A stretch of 64,000 nucleotides of DNA from Colius striatus (taxonomy: Eukaryota > Chordata > Aves > Coliiformes > Coliidae), in assembly GCF_028858725.1 (NCBI RefSeq), contig NC_084772.1:19259548-19323547 (forward strand). The letters are read 5' to 3'. The notes beneath the pieces were generated by a model. That model searched no databases and was not told the DNA's origin. It was given only the letters and a program-made list of their open reading frames with translations. The position numbers and the translations under genes were made by a program. Below are positions 9,055-22,110 of the stretch, piece by piece. Position 1 is the stretch's first letter. Each line of letters begins with the position of its first letter.

Positions 9055-11922
9055 AAGCTATCCATTCAGGCTCTGGTGAATTTCAATGGCAACAGGGAGT
9101 GGAGAGGGAAAAAAAACCTTCTCAGTGAATAAACTTCTATGTCACGGCTGGTAAATTCATGCCAGGCTGTAAAAAGCCTGTACAAAAGCTGAAGGACAAA
9201 TGTAAGGTTACAGGAACAATGCTTAGGGATCAGCTATGCCTTCAATCAGAGATGTGAATACTTATGAGAAAAAATACAGCCTAGGTGTTTGCAAAACTGA
9301 TCTCAAAACTCGCTTTTTTCAGATCAACAGCTTTTCACCTCAGTTGCGTTGCTTCAGTAGTGTTCCCCTTGTACTTTCAGCCACGGGAGTGGCTGTAATG
9401 TATGAAGGACTTTGCCTTCATGACAGTGTTGCCTTTTTTGTGTCTGGTTCGTCTGACTCAGGTCGGTTTGTTTGCAGCCAGAGCTCAGTGTGAAGCCTCT
9501 TTCCAGCCAGGGGAAGACGTGCAGATTCCCATAGATCTGGTGTTTGTGTTTCTGCAACCAGATGCTATGGAACAAGTTAACAGCTTTGACATTTAACTTT
9601 CATTATTAGTCTGATCAGAATGTCTTCAACAGAAAGCGTCAATGTTCCTTTATACATACAAAAGAAAGAAAATGATCTGTACTAGCCATGGCAGAGCTCC
9701 CTTTTATTTTTCTTTTGCACAAAGTAAAAATCCTGATAAAATTAAGTCTTCATGGTGTGCAAAGCTTTGTAAACCCAGCAGAATATTATTCTTGTTGCAG
9801 GTTCAGAGTTAGAAACACATTGACCAGAATTCCAACATGGTCGCATTTGAAGAAATGGATATTGGTTCAGGTTTGTTACAGTCATCACTAGAGCCACGAA
9901 AATTAACCAGCTTATAGCAGCAGGATCGGGACATAGCAAGTAAAACCTGAGGAAATGAATGGGGATTTCATGTACTGTGAGCACAAATTCAGCAAAGCTC
10001 ATCTGGAAACTGCTTGAGACGTATTTGTCCACACGGTGGCATGGTATGTTTAGAAAGTTAGCTGGCTAGCCTCCATTGAGTGTCTCAGCACTGTTGGAAG
10101 TGTATTTAGAGTTCCACGTTTACAGACTGCATGTGTGTAGAAGTAAAAGCTCCGGTAAGAAATTAGTTTAATCTCTTCCCCATTTACTCAGCAAATGTAA
10201 TATGAATTGTGAAAATAAAGCTCCATTCCTAGTGAATCTCCCTCCCCGGGGCTATGAAAACAGGTCCTGGAAAAAGTCTGCTCTGAAGGTTTGGTTTCTG
10301 TTAATGAATTTCTGTTTGATATCTAAAGAGAAAAATTAAACATACAGAATACAAAAAAAAAAAAAAAGCTTTTTAATTCAAGTTAGGTTTTTCTTCTTTA
10401 TTTTTCAAGGGCAATGTTCCTGTGGATGTAGTTTCACATGTAATCACATTATTTGTTTTAATTTAAGAACTGCATTTCACATTGCAGCTGTGTCTGTAGG
10501 GTATCTTTTCAGTGTGGAAATACAGGACTAGAGATTCTAGTCCAATTCCTACTAACACTACAACAAATAGATTGTGCTCCTACTGTAGGGGAATTTCCAG
10601 AACACTGGCTAATATCCTTTCAAAGCTTTGTTGCATTGAGAGAGTATAAAGTCAAGATAGAAACATGATCCATAGGGGTAATAGTTTGCAACACTCTTCA
10701 AATGACTAGTCATTTCCTCATATGTATTTTCAAAGGCTTTAGCTGAGTAGTTAGGTCTCTGAAGTCACTCTGTTTCTACCAGTAAGAAAGAGAGAATACC
10801 CTAAGAAGCCTTTTAAGGACATTCGAGAATATACTGGTGTATGAAAAGAGGAAGAGGGCACAAGAGGGTTCTGGAAATAAATTGTGGCTAGTTTTGTGAA
10901 TGAGTGATAAATGTGCATTTGTTTGCAGGGCGAAAAAACAAACCAACAAACTCCCAAATTATGTTATCTATAACACTGCATACTTTTCACTTGCATACAT
11001 GGAGCATTTGATTTTATTTGTTTGCTAAGACTACAGAATATCTTAATGGCCTTAGTTACAGATAACTGTGAAAATACTCTTTCAGTTGAAGGAAATTCTT
11101 GCAAGGTAACAGCCTAGAATGTAAATGATGAGTTGAGTGTGTGTTTGTATCAAGCACATCTGGTTTATGTAGACTGTCTTTTAGCTTCTTTAATATTTTT
11201 TTTTCTCCTATCTTGAGTTAGAATTGAGAGAATTTTTGCTGCTTGTCAGTCTCACACATTTATGTTAAAGTTGTTACCATCTGGTAACAGTGATGCAGAG
11301 AATCGTTCTGATTCACCTTTGAGACAATACCTACCTTCCACTGTGTTCTTACTAAAGGCTAGCTGATAATGGGACCCCCTGTGCCAAACACTATGCAGAC
11401 AGAGAGATACAGATTATTTCTGTTCTCAAGAGCTTATAATTAGATGCACTGCCTCATGCATTGAGCAGAAAAGCAACCCTCTCAGGCCACGGGCATCAGA
11501 GAATTTTGTGAGCTCCAAAGAATTGTGATATCACTTCAGTGGCACTTTTCAGCAAGTTATTTTGGGGGTATATTCCCCCTTAGGGAAGGAAAGTTTGGGA
11601 TTGTACTTCCAAACAATCCCTTGGACTTCAAAACTCTCTTTCAGCTTGTAGTCTAGATAAGCAATATTTTAAGTCACATGGAGGAAACACATTTGATGCT
11701 TTTAACTTCCTAACTATTACTCAGCATTTTAGTTACATTGTAGAACAGAACTCTGACCCTTGCAAAAGCTGTCAAACTTGACCTCTTGAAACCAGTGGAG
11801 TTAAATTATAAAAGACCCTTGTTCATGCCTTAGGGTCTAGTGAACACAAAAGTCAGTTTATCTTTCCTGTTTTGATGTAGATTTGAATTTTTACACACCA
11901 TCTATAACAAGTGAAATCCTGA

Positions 11923-11972
11923 AAACATGTTGATATTTGATGAAACTAGTTTCATCAAATATCAACATGTTT
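11923..11972. repeat. Perfect 50-bp palindrome with no spacer
   Basis: The 25-base left arm begins AAACATGTTGATATTTG and is mirrored exactly by the right arm, which ends CAAATATCAACATGTTT. The centre is ACTAGT, between 11947 and 11948. Pairing stops at 11922/11973, so the symmetry has clean limits. It lies in unique intergenic DNA. I recognise no transposon terminal repeat or flanking target-site duplication. Confidence 0.97.
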
Positions 11973-12683
11973 GATAGTTGTAGATTCAGCCCACTAATTA
12001 TCTCATAGTGTGACCTCAGCTCAGAATTCCTTTCACTTTAAAAGGTGTAGTCCAAACCTACACACCAATGTCCTTTTATATACTTATTATTCAGCTCTGC
12101 ATTTCACTGGCTGCTGTGACAGCTCGAACCTTCCAGTCCCTTACCTGATTTGTCTTCTGGGTTTTATGGGATTGCCATATATGGCTAAAAGAAAGAGCCT
12201 GACTGTAATCAGAACTGCATCCTTAGGTAGTCACAAAGGAAGTTCTGGGTTTTGCAAGTCTTTGTACTTCCCTTTACAAAAACCTCTGCCTGCTAGTAAC
12301 CAACTCCCATCTATAAAAGGAGAAAGAAAGGGTGCAGTGAGGAGATGACTCTGATTATGGTTAAAGATGGTAATATGTGATATCTTAGAAAATATATTTA
12401 CAGGTGGGATAAAAGCCTCCTGTCACAGCTTATTAACTGAGAGGAAACATGCTGTAGCCAGGACACAGCCTCTGTGTCTACAGCAACACTGCAATGCCTA
12501 GCTTTACTAAATTAAATTGTAGTATGTCTTGCATGTATATAGATCATAAAGATTACTCTGGGCTCTGGACTTAATCCTGGTGACTGGAAGAAATGCATGA
12601 TCCATAGTGAGGGGAGAATATGAAGTTCTCTGAGTCTGTCCTGACCTTTCCTTCCTTGAAGAACTGTGGCATGGATTTTGAGT

Positions 12684-12731
12684 GGGGGTTGGATTGAATT
12701 ATCCTTTCCATTCTGTATTATTCTATGATTC
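12684..12731 (+). mobile_element. CR1 LINE 3'-tail fragment
   Basis: GGGGGTTGGATTGAATTATCC...TTCCATTCTG and ATTATTCTATGATTC form a degenerate CR1 terminal segment of about 50 bp in plus orientation. The element may begin a few tens of bases further left, but the similarity fades. Confidence 0.8.
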
Positions 12732-15700
12732 AGAGCTGTTTCATGGGAAGAGCTTGGTAGAATTATTACATGGCTGGGTTAAATAGTCAAAAGGTGAGAC
12801 AATTTATGTAAGAAAACATACTAAGGCTTACGTACAGAGTGAAGATATGAGACATTGACCATGCTGGCTTCTGGACTCCAGTGAAATAAAAAAATGAAAA
12901 ACAAGCTCTCTGGGGTGAGAAGAAGAGCTACTATAACAAAAGATACACCAAATCCAAAAGACAGCCCTGTACAAGCTACTAGGGAGAAAATAAACTCTAT
13001 CGCAGCTGAAGCCAGGACAGGCATTTATAACTTACTTCTTAGGAAGGCCTATGGTCCAGGTTGAAGTATGAGTATTTCTACTTTAAGAAATCATCAACTG
13101 TAATCTTCATATAAAGTAGAATAAATTTAACAAGACAAATAATCCTTAACAAGGGCATCTTCCTAATACACCATCTGTGATGCTTAGAAACTGTACACAA
13201 CCACTTCTGTTTATTTTCTACTTAGCCCAGGCCTAGTTTGAATTAAGTCCACCAGATTAATTTCTGCATTATCTAACTGGTTTGTATTGTTGGCAAAGTT
13301 TCGTAATCTGTGTTTAGTGAAAACTCTACAGGAGTGGAACAAGTCTGTAACTGGAGAAAGGAGTCCAACAGGAAAATTCTGTCTCTTACTCAATATCAGC
13401 AGTCCTTGGGTTTGTTTTGTTTGTTAATGAAAGGTTGCTTTCCATGAAGGAATTTTAGTATTTGTTCAGGATATTTGTTCTATTAAAGAAGTTTTCTGTG
13501 AAGCCTGACAACTCATAACTTCAGCTGTTTCCATATATAGTACTTCAGGATGAAAAGCAGAGGATCCTTTTGCTCTGGATGGAAACAGAAGGTCTCGTTT
13601 CCTCAGAGCACAGTTTGCATTTCATCTACTTCAATTGTAATATGGGCACCGCTATGGTTATTAGCACTGTGGCCCAGGTTTTTTGAACTGGATATGAACA
13701 TAGTCTCTCAATGTGCTATCACAACTGTGTTCTTGTGGTCAGATTATTTTGTCTGCTGATCCAAAACTCTGGGGGTGTTAACACCAGCAAGGACAATATA
13801 GTGAAAAAAATCAAACAATTTTAGAGCATTGTATCTGGCAAACAAAACAGTGTTTGAATAGAAGATGGGAAAATCTCAGTAACACTCCTGAACTCATTTT
13901 CACTCTTGTTCACCTCTTTAATGCATACAGACTCTCTCACTTTCTCCAAACAGTGAGACAAAACCCCTTCAAAACGTCTTAGATTTGTAGTTACTGGTGA
14001 AGGAAGTCTTTTTCAGCAGGACAGCTGTGTTTCTTGGCACTGTACAGTATTTACACTCACCATGTAACAAGAAACCAGTGTTTTGTCATCTGCTGTATGG
14101 CGAACTCTTAGGTTTTGAAAAGAAGGGATCAAAACATGATCAGGGCTTGTTTGATTTTAAGAGCTATTAAATAAACTAACAAATTTCCTGCAATTTTAAG
14201 GTGTTTATGGAACTAGCAATGCACTGCTATAACTGTTACTTGCAGCTGCTTTTCTCATATCACTAGTTTCTTCCCTACTAGCTGGGCTGGATCTTATCTA
14301 TTAATTTTCTTTTTTTTTTTTTCTTTGCAGTGCAATTTATTTTTAAACATAACTCATCTTTTTGACTGCTTCTCATATTTCTGCCCAGGTTCAGTGGAGT
14401 GTATCCATCAGAGTCCAGAGTCCTTGGTTTACTTTTCACCGAGTAAAGAAGTGCCCACTATGGTTATAGTCTAAAGCAATACTTACCAAACCAGTGCAGA
14501 TTATGGGAGCACTCAGTTGCTGCTGGCTACTCAGTGCTGGGATCTCTGCTGCAGGAGTATCTGGTAAAAGGTGAGACCCTAGATTACAGTGTGAGATGTG
14601 CCTGCCTCGTGCCTTATGCCTTTCCCAGAGGTTGCTGCCTCCATGACTGCAACAATAGTATGCATTCACTCCCCTGTATGTTTCATCATCACCAGATTAC
14701 TCCAATCAGTTACAGGGGGTTCATCATAACCTGGGGCTATAAAAGCCTGGTTCTGGAGCAGCTTCCTGTGTGATCCAGATGTCCTGGATACCAGAGCTAT
14801 AGGTAGTAAATTGCTTCTATGAGTTTATCCCTTGTGTGACTAGTCCAATAGCTTCAGAAAGCAAGTGTGGCAGATCTGTGTCTCATGGATGCTTTCCAGA
14901 GCAGAACATACCAGCTTTCTCTTTATTTTCTGTTTTAAAGTTGTATGTTATTACATCAGAGCAAAACCATGATTAACAACAAATGGTCTTAAACTGTAAA
15001 TGCAAGTATTCTCCACAATATAATGAGCTGTCTTGAAGATCAAACTGGCTTTCCACATCTTGGGCCCTATTATGCATTACACAGGTAAAAGGATAATATG
15101 TGCTTTTATACTAAGTAAGATACCAGTAAGATCAAGATCATCACAGAGAGCTGTGATAGCTTGGAAGGGCTGCTGGATAAGTCATCTGCTGGTAGAAGTG
15201 ACTCAGAGCATGTGTGCCCCAGACAGGGCTTAAGTTGCAGTTTAAAGCTATGATTTCCAACATTAAAGAGGAGGTTTGTCACAGATCAGAGTCCAAACCA
15301 ACAAACTCTGCCAGGCCTGTAGGTTGGGCTGTTGGCAGCTGATGTTGGGAAGAGGAGATTCAAGGGAGGAAACATTCTATGTGAATAGTTGGGAGCCACT
15401 GGGGAAGAGGAATAAGCTGCTGGCCTAAGAGGCAGGAGAACTGTGATCAAACTTTTCTTTAACCAAGGTCTCTCCTTGTCTTGCTCTATGGCCTCAGGCA
15501 GGTTAGCTGTTCTCTTGTGTGTGTCTCTAGCCTGTTGGACTTGTGCTGCAAGCATGCTGTGACAGATTGTCTATACAGGTATTGAAAGAGTGCAGGGCAT
15601 AATGGCCCTTACTTTACTCAAGTGCTGTAGCAATACACTTTCTAACACCACAGGCAAAAAACATCAGTATTGTTAAAATTACCCCTGGAACCACCTTTTT

Positions 15701-18700
15701 TTCCTATCCTGCAGAAGGAACCCCCCTCCCTTAGCTAATTCCTTTCAGAGCCAGCACACATGCCAACTGGTGGTGTTGCACAGAATAAAACATACTGGTT
15801 CCAGTGGCTTGAGGTGCACCAAAACCCCTCCTCACAATTAAAAGCAGCCACACAGCTGGCAGGAGCATGCAGCCACCACTAGAACTGTGCCTTGCACCAA
15901 TACCTTATGCTGCTTGGGAAGAGCAGGCTGTTTCTATGGCTACTATTGCCTTTCTTTCAAACACATGTACCACAGCTCTGATGAGACCACGTTGTATCAT
16001 GGAAGAGAATGACTGCTTTACTTTGCATTTGTTGTGCTAGTAAATACCTGACCTCCTATAATAAAGACATTTTCCATTTAATGTATGGTTATAAATGGGT
16101 AGGATTTTCCTCATCTCTGATTTATAAATGCATCCAGTTCGGCCTCAAAAATCCTTGTTCTTGTTTCCATGACAACAGATCTGGTTTTTGAGGCTATTTC
16201 TTCCCTGTCTTTCATCTTGGATGGGAAAGAATTGCTGTCCTCTTCCAGTAACAGTGTGATGGGCAAGCAAGACGATTGCCTTGGAGGAAAATCTGCAGAC
16301 CTGAAAGCAGAAGCTTCAGCCAGCTTTTTTGAAACATGAGTGAGAAATGCATGAGAAGAAGAGCACCACAAACCTAGCAAGGGCTCGAGCCAGACTTTTT
16401 GTACACTTTGAAAGTCAAGCGCACATGTAACCCCAGGAAATGTAGTCACCTACCACAGTTACTTAACAAACCGAGCTGGTAGCCCTGAATAACACTCTTA
16501 GCACACAGGAGAATAACCAAACAAAGAGCATCTCTTCATATTGTAACTTTGTAGATGAATTAGTACTGAATGCACTTTATTGTTTGAAACAGACTCTTGC
16601 TATCCATCATTTTTCCCCTCAATAGATCCTATTTTTAGTAATGGACTGATAGGACTGTCTCTTTCATAGATAATTCATAGGTCAGCTATATTCCTTCAAC
16701 GTTAAACAAGTGCAATTGAGTCTGAGAGTAGTAAAGGCATCACAACTAATGCACAGCTGCTTTGTGAGGATCTTTCTAGTGCGTTTTTTCACTTTTAACA
16801 TTTCCAGGAAAAATGAAGATAGACAACTGCTGTTACTCTGTGGTCAAAGTGGTTTAGTAACTGCTGTCCTAAAATGATAAAGGGTTGGCTTTTGCAAACT
16901 CCTCAGAAAATCCATGGAGAGGAACTTGGTTCTCTTTTCTTGCAGAGAAGAATCATGATGTACTTACATCTTCATGGGTAATAATTACCTTCAAATGTAC
17001 AGTCCACTGAGGTTATAGATGAAATATTTCTCTTTTGCTTACCATAGAATTCTCCTTAATTTATGGGAGTAAAAGATGTTATAAAACCATAATGTCTAAG
17101 GTGTCATTGTATTATGGCACTATGATCTCATTTGCATTTGAGCTGGGAGCAGCACGATGAATCATCCATCTGTGTTTAGTCCAAATGCTGGAGTTCCCAG
17201 CCCATCTTTTGAAGCAGAAAATCCAAATGTAGGTTACTTATTCTCCATTGAGGCAGAAAGCAGGGATATCTCATTTAGGCATCTTTTATCCATCCTATTG
17301 TAGCCTGTGCAAAGAGGAATCATACCTATAGCTTATCTTTGAATGCTAAATAAAGACCACATAGTCCCTATCTATGCAGTACCTAACACATCATGGCAGG
17401 ATGAGAATGCCCATCATACATAAGCATCACTGAAAGCAAGCACAGTTAAGAGTGAATCAATATCAGACACAACACAACAGTGATATTGTGATTGCCTTAA
17501 ATAACCATGCACAGATTTTCCCTTTTATCAGGACTAAGACATGATGATCAGCCTCCTGTAACAGCAAGTCCTGTGGTGAGAGTGAAGTCATAGCAGTACA
17601 TTTTCTATCTGCCCAGCCAACTGGAAACAATATAAATGTGCTTGTTTTCTGTGCCCTACTGTTACATGCAGAGGATTAAAAAAGTGAGTCATTTGCTGGA
17701 AAACATCTGATAATGTGGTGGTAGGCTGACTCTTAATAAAGCTCTTGCAATCTGTAAAGGCTAATTATAAGAGCAGTGAATGATAAATTTTCTCATTGAC
17801 TAAAGCAAGGATATAGAAAGTGGGCACAATTGAAAACAATGAAACCTACACAGTTGCATATTACACTTTTTAATCTTTCAGATGTCAACTTTTCCTTCTT
17901 TAAGTTGCTTAGAACACTGTCATGGTTTTATAACCCAGGACATTGGAAAAGACATGATTTTTACATCTTTGGCTTTGCCTTCTTTTCTCGTGGTACAACT
18001 TCATGTGATATTGCACCCCACACGAGTATTGGGTTGAATTCCTGAATTTTGTTTGTGACACTGTCTGAAAGTTCCTCCAAATAATTAACTGATTCCTACT
18101 TATCATGTGGTCCACAGCAAGTTTAGAGGACATAAATGTAGCATGAGCTAATCATCCTTAAATAATCTTAAAGCAAGAAGCCCTGCATTAACAGCAGGCT
18201 GATAGTAAACTCTGAATACCATCTCCAGTGAAGCTTTTTGCATGATTTGAACTAAATTTATGAGCTGTCATTTGTTTGTTTGTTTGCCTTTCAGCAAGAG
18301 GAGTTACTGTCTGGCTGATGAAGTATCAATTGTTCTTGTAAAATTGAATAATGCTGTCTTAGGATATCATGCACATAAAAGCTCACACAATTTGAGAGAT
18401 GATGAAAATTAAGAAGATACCAGCCCTCTTAAGACATCTATGACAGGTACTTTTTTGTGCTAGAGGGTAACTAGTATGTTAGAAAACCAGCAGTGAATGG
18501 GGATGAAAAGAGTCAGCAGACTTGATGTAACCCTGTAGGTTTTATTTTTGCAGGCTTCTGCTGTCAGACCATCTGCAGCTGTTGTTGGTCAACCATTGAT
18601 CTGACCTCTGAGAGGTAGAAACCCATTCTGTTCCCTAGCTGGTTGTTCAAGTCCTTTTTTTCCCCCAGCATTTGAATTGGGTTTTATTCAATTTTATTTA

Positions 18701-21700
18701 AATCCATTATATCATCAGTTAATGAGCAGAAGCCCTCCCACCCTGCTTTGTGGCATCCCACTGTATACCAACATTTTAGTGGGTTTTCTGTCCTAAATGT
18801 ATGCATTTCCTTTAATCTTTCATGCTAATGTATGGTTCTCTTCGTCAATCTTTTTCTCTTCTTGATTATTATTAAATGCCTGGATGATACTTAAATGTCA
18901 GAAAAGCCCTGAGAAATGTCACATACTGGAGAACACAATAGTTTGTTTAAAAAGCCCTGGGCACAGTAATATCTGCTCTTCAGACTGTGAGGCTGTTCTA
19001 GTCATCTCTCAGATAAAATATAGATCTCTTGAGAGAAACAGATATATGTTGCTGATGGTGTTTTGATTTTGAACTTTGATACTGAAATTGGAGGTTCAGA
19101 AATGAATCCTATCTTCTCTCTGCCTCATCCCTGCCCTGACATGATAATGGATCACTTGGAACAATCATCCGGTTTCATTCATTATTAATGCAAACACATG
19201 GCAAAAGCAATTTGGAGATTCACTGGATGTGGGGGGAATCTGTTGATGGAAATGTAAAGGGAACAATTTGAAAAGAAATGAGAGTGGCAAGTGACAAAGA
19301 GGAGGTGGAATCAGCAGAAGGCTCAGATATAGCTGGAAGTATAAAAAGATATTTTATTTTAGAATCAGATGCACATTTTAAGTTCCATTAAAGTGAAAAT
19401 TGCTAAAGCAAGGCCTGTAGCTCACATGAGTATTAGGTTTCTTGGCTCAACTGTGCTCTATGCAAATATGCATTAACAAATCTCTACAAGAATGTTGCTA
19501 CTTGCTGAATGTACCATAAAAGCAGTAAGCTCTTCACTGTCAGGGAACTGCATACCCAGACAAATAGGAATGTAACTCTGGTCCATGCATTTTGGTAGCC
19601 TTCTTGTATATTTCTGTTGAGGGGAGCAAACAGAAGTCTTGAGATGATGGAATAAGAGCTGCTATAACGAGTGATATTTGAAAGTGACCTTTTATCTGCA
19701 GCAGCCTAGGTAGTCTAACAAACAACAATAGTTACTGCTATTGTAGAAAAGGAACTGTATAAATTTACCCCAAATGGTGCTACTGTAGGAGGGGTTATTC
19801 ACAACAGTCTCTCCCTCTGTTTGCTGCATAGACATTTGCATCATAACAAGAGCTTATGTTCTCATACATTCAAAATGGCTGAAAAAATCAAGAGCAGAAG
19901 GAGCTTTCCATACATTTTCTTTCTGTCTCCCTAAAGGAAAAGACTACATTGACAAGCTTTGTGCACAACAACAACATCTGTCTTACAGAACAGCTCCGGA
20001 GAGTGATGTGTTCCAAACCCATATCCTAGTGTGTGAGGTATTTCCAAGGTCTGCTGGCCTCCTCTGGATGTCATTTGGATTCAGCTTCCAGTTGACCTTT
20101 CCCTCGTGATGTCCACAGGCCCCAGTGACAGCAAAGCTGTCAGTGACACAGCTCTAGATATGTCATCCCAGTTTTATTCTGTTACCTAGCCACAGTGGCA
20201 CTGCAGGGCAAGGCTAAAAAGGTTAACAACTCCCCACTGCCCACGAATTGCTAAGGAAGGTTGGCACAGGGGAGAATAAAACACAAAACAGCTTGCTTTT
20301 GCTTAGGCTGCCACAGCTCATGAAGTGCCACAGATTAATGCAACTCCAGACTGTCTGATGGAGTTTTTCCCACAGAGCAAAATATTAACTAAGTCAATTG
20401 ATTGCATTTTCATTTCTTGAGGGAGTGTTCAGCCCACACATCCTATGTCTGATCACAAAGACATGTCTGCTGTAGCAATATTGTGTTATCTCACAGAGGC
20501 TTTGTGCTACATCTTGAGCTCTTGTCTCTGATGTAAAAGGAGATGGAAATTCTCACTCAGAAGACCTACCCAGCAAAGAACTAAATTATAGTTAATTCAG
20601 TGTCCCAAACTTAGGAAATTACAGTAGCTGCTGCTGAAAGGTACTGTGGGAAATCCCCATCCGTCTGGAATGTTTCCATAATCCACTACAGATTGCCAAT
20701 TAATTGCATGTGTACTTCTATGGAATAAGGACAGATAATAGGCTGTATTAGTGTAAGTCCCCCAGAGGCAGTGGAAATACATCACAATAGTCTTAAATAG
20801 CATATTTTTATTAAAGCAATGCCTGCAAGCTTCTGTCTGGTACTAGAAACCTATTGTGCTAGGAACTATATGTGTAATGAAAGGCCAGATTTACAGCACA
20901 TAGTCCTATTAAGTGAAACACTTAATTGCTTAGTTCAAGTACCAGTTTAACTAAACTGATCTCAGCTATTTTCTAATTAAATGTGGGAAATTATAATGTG
21001 GTTTTTTGGGACACAAGAATAGCCTGTTTTATGCTGTTGAGATTAAAATGAGTCTTGTGTCATACCTTTGAACAGTAGTGTATGAAATAGTCAGGATTCT
21101 GCACACAAATAAATCACAGATTGTTTTTTGTCTAGTTTATGGAGGAGCTTTTGAAGTCAGTTTGGATTTAGACTAAAGTTACACATTGGGAAGATGCAGT
21201 TTTTAAAACCCAATCACTTCATTTTATTTGGATTACTCTAGATTTTACATCCTCTACCGAACATAATGTAACTGATGAACTTTTCCTCCTTACAGGACTT
21301 TTAATGTCTTACTGCAGTGTTTCTGGGAAATAAAATTGTTGTCCAGAGAATAAAAAAGGGGAAGAATGTCTGTCTTTTGAAATCAACTCAGATTGTCACA
21401 AGCCTGTTGGGCTTTAAGGAAATTATGCCTCTTCACATTTGATTTCATTTACTGCTACAGTTAGCTGTCCTGCATACCTGTGCCAACCAGAAGACTCATG
21501 TCATTATTTCACTTTAAATTTTTCCTCAACATTTTCATGAACCACCACATGTAAGAAAAGCCAGATTGAGCCTGGACCTCTCTGCCTTCTCATGTATTAT
21601 ACAGCTGAAACTCATGATAATTTCATAGGATTTCACTCTCTAAATATAGTGTCTTCATGACCTAGGGCCTTTGGGTCTTCCAAGTAGTAAGTACCACATA

Positions 21701-22065
21701 AATTAAGCATACAGCTCCACCTTCAATGTTTTGCTATATACTTAGCTTAACTCCCAGGAGTGTAGAGCATACATTTGCCACTGACAACAGGGATACTTTA
21801 TATTTATTACCTCTGGAAGCACACAGCATTTGTGTCCATTGGGGGAATCATCTTGCATTTAGCACCCCACAAGCCCATGCACAAAGACAGTATTATTTTA
21901 GAATTATTTAGATTTTCTGGGTTTATAGGAAGAAGTCACTTCAATAGATTACGACTAGATAGGTGGGTTTTCATCTCTCTTAAATACAGAGGTTTGGAGG
22001 GGTTTTTTTCTCTTCTCAAAGTGTTTTTATACTATCAAACTAAATAATCTGATCTCTGTAATTCA
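12732..22065. other. Intergenic, no gene recognised
   Basis: A long stretch of unique AT-rich sequence. I see splice-acceptor-like tracts (a T-run ending CTTTGCAG near 14330, and TTTGTTTGTTTG...TTTCAG near 18295) but no exon that follows with recognisable coding. The longest open frame (about 112 codons on the minus strand near 16111-16449) matches no family I know. No RNA gene or transposon is recognised. Confidence 0.65.
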
Positions 22066-22110
22066 TTCACAGAATCACAGAATCTTAAGGGTTGGAAGGG
22101 GGTACTAACC
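22066..22110 (-). mobile_element. CR1 LINE 3'-end fragment (minus orientation)
   Basis: TTCACAGAATCACAGAATC followed by TTAAGGGTTGGAAGGGG is the reversed 3' end of CR1. Similarity is clear for about 45 bp. The element could extend to roughly 22250 in very diverged form, which I cannot decide by eye. Confidence 0.85.

Larger units (their letters stand above)
8760..12683. other. Intergenic, upstream of MEAK7; no gene recognised
   Basis: Unique AT-rich DNA beyond the CpG island. It contains a 17-bp direct repeat (9021-9054), a poly(A) run near 10352-10366 and the perfect palindrome at 11923-11972. Open frames up to about 112 codons show no family similarity, no consistent splice structure and no shared codon pattern. 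Confidence 0.7.

Noticed and set aside
14309..14330. Strong plus-strand acceptor-like tract (long T run ending TTTGCAG)
   Set aside because: No coding exon or matching donor can be linked to it; T-rich runs ending CAG occur often in AT-rich DNA.
16111..16449. 112-codon minus-strand frame
   Set aside because: No domain, no family similarity and no exon boundaries; treated as chance.
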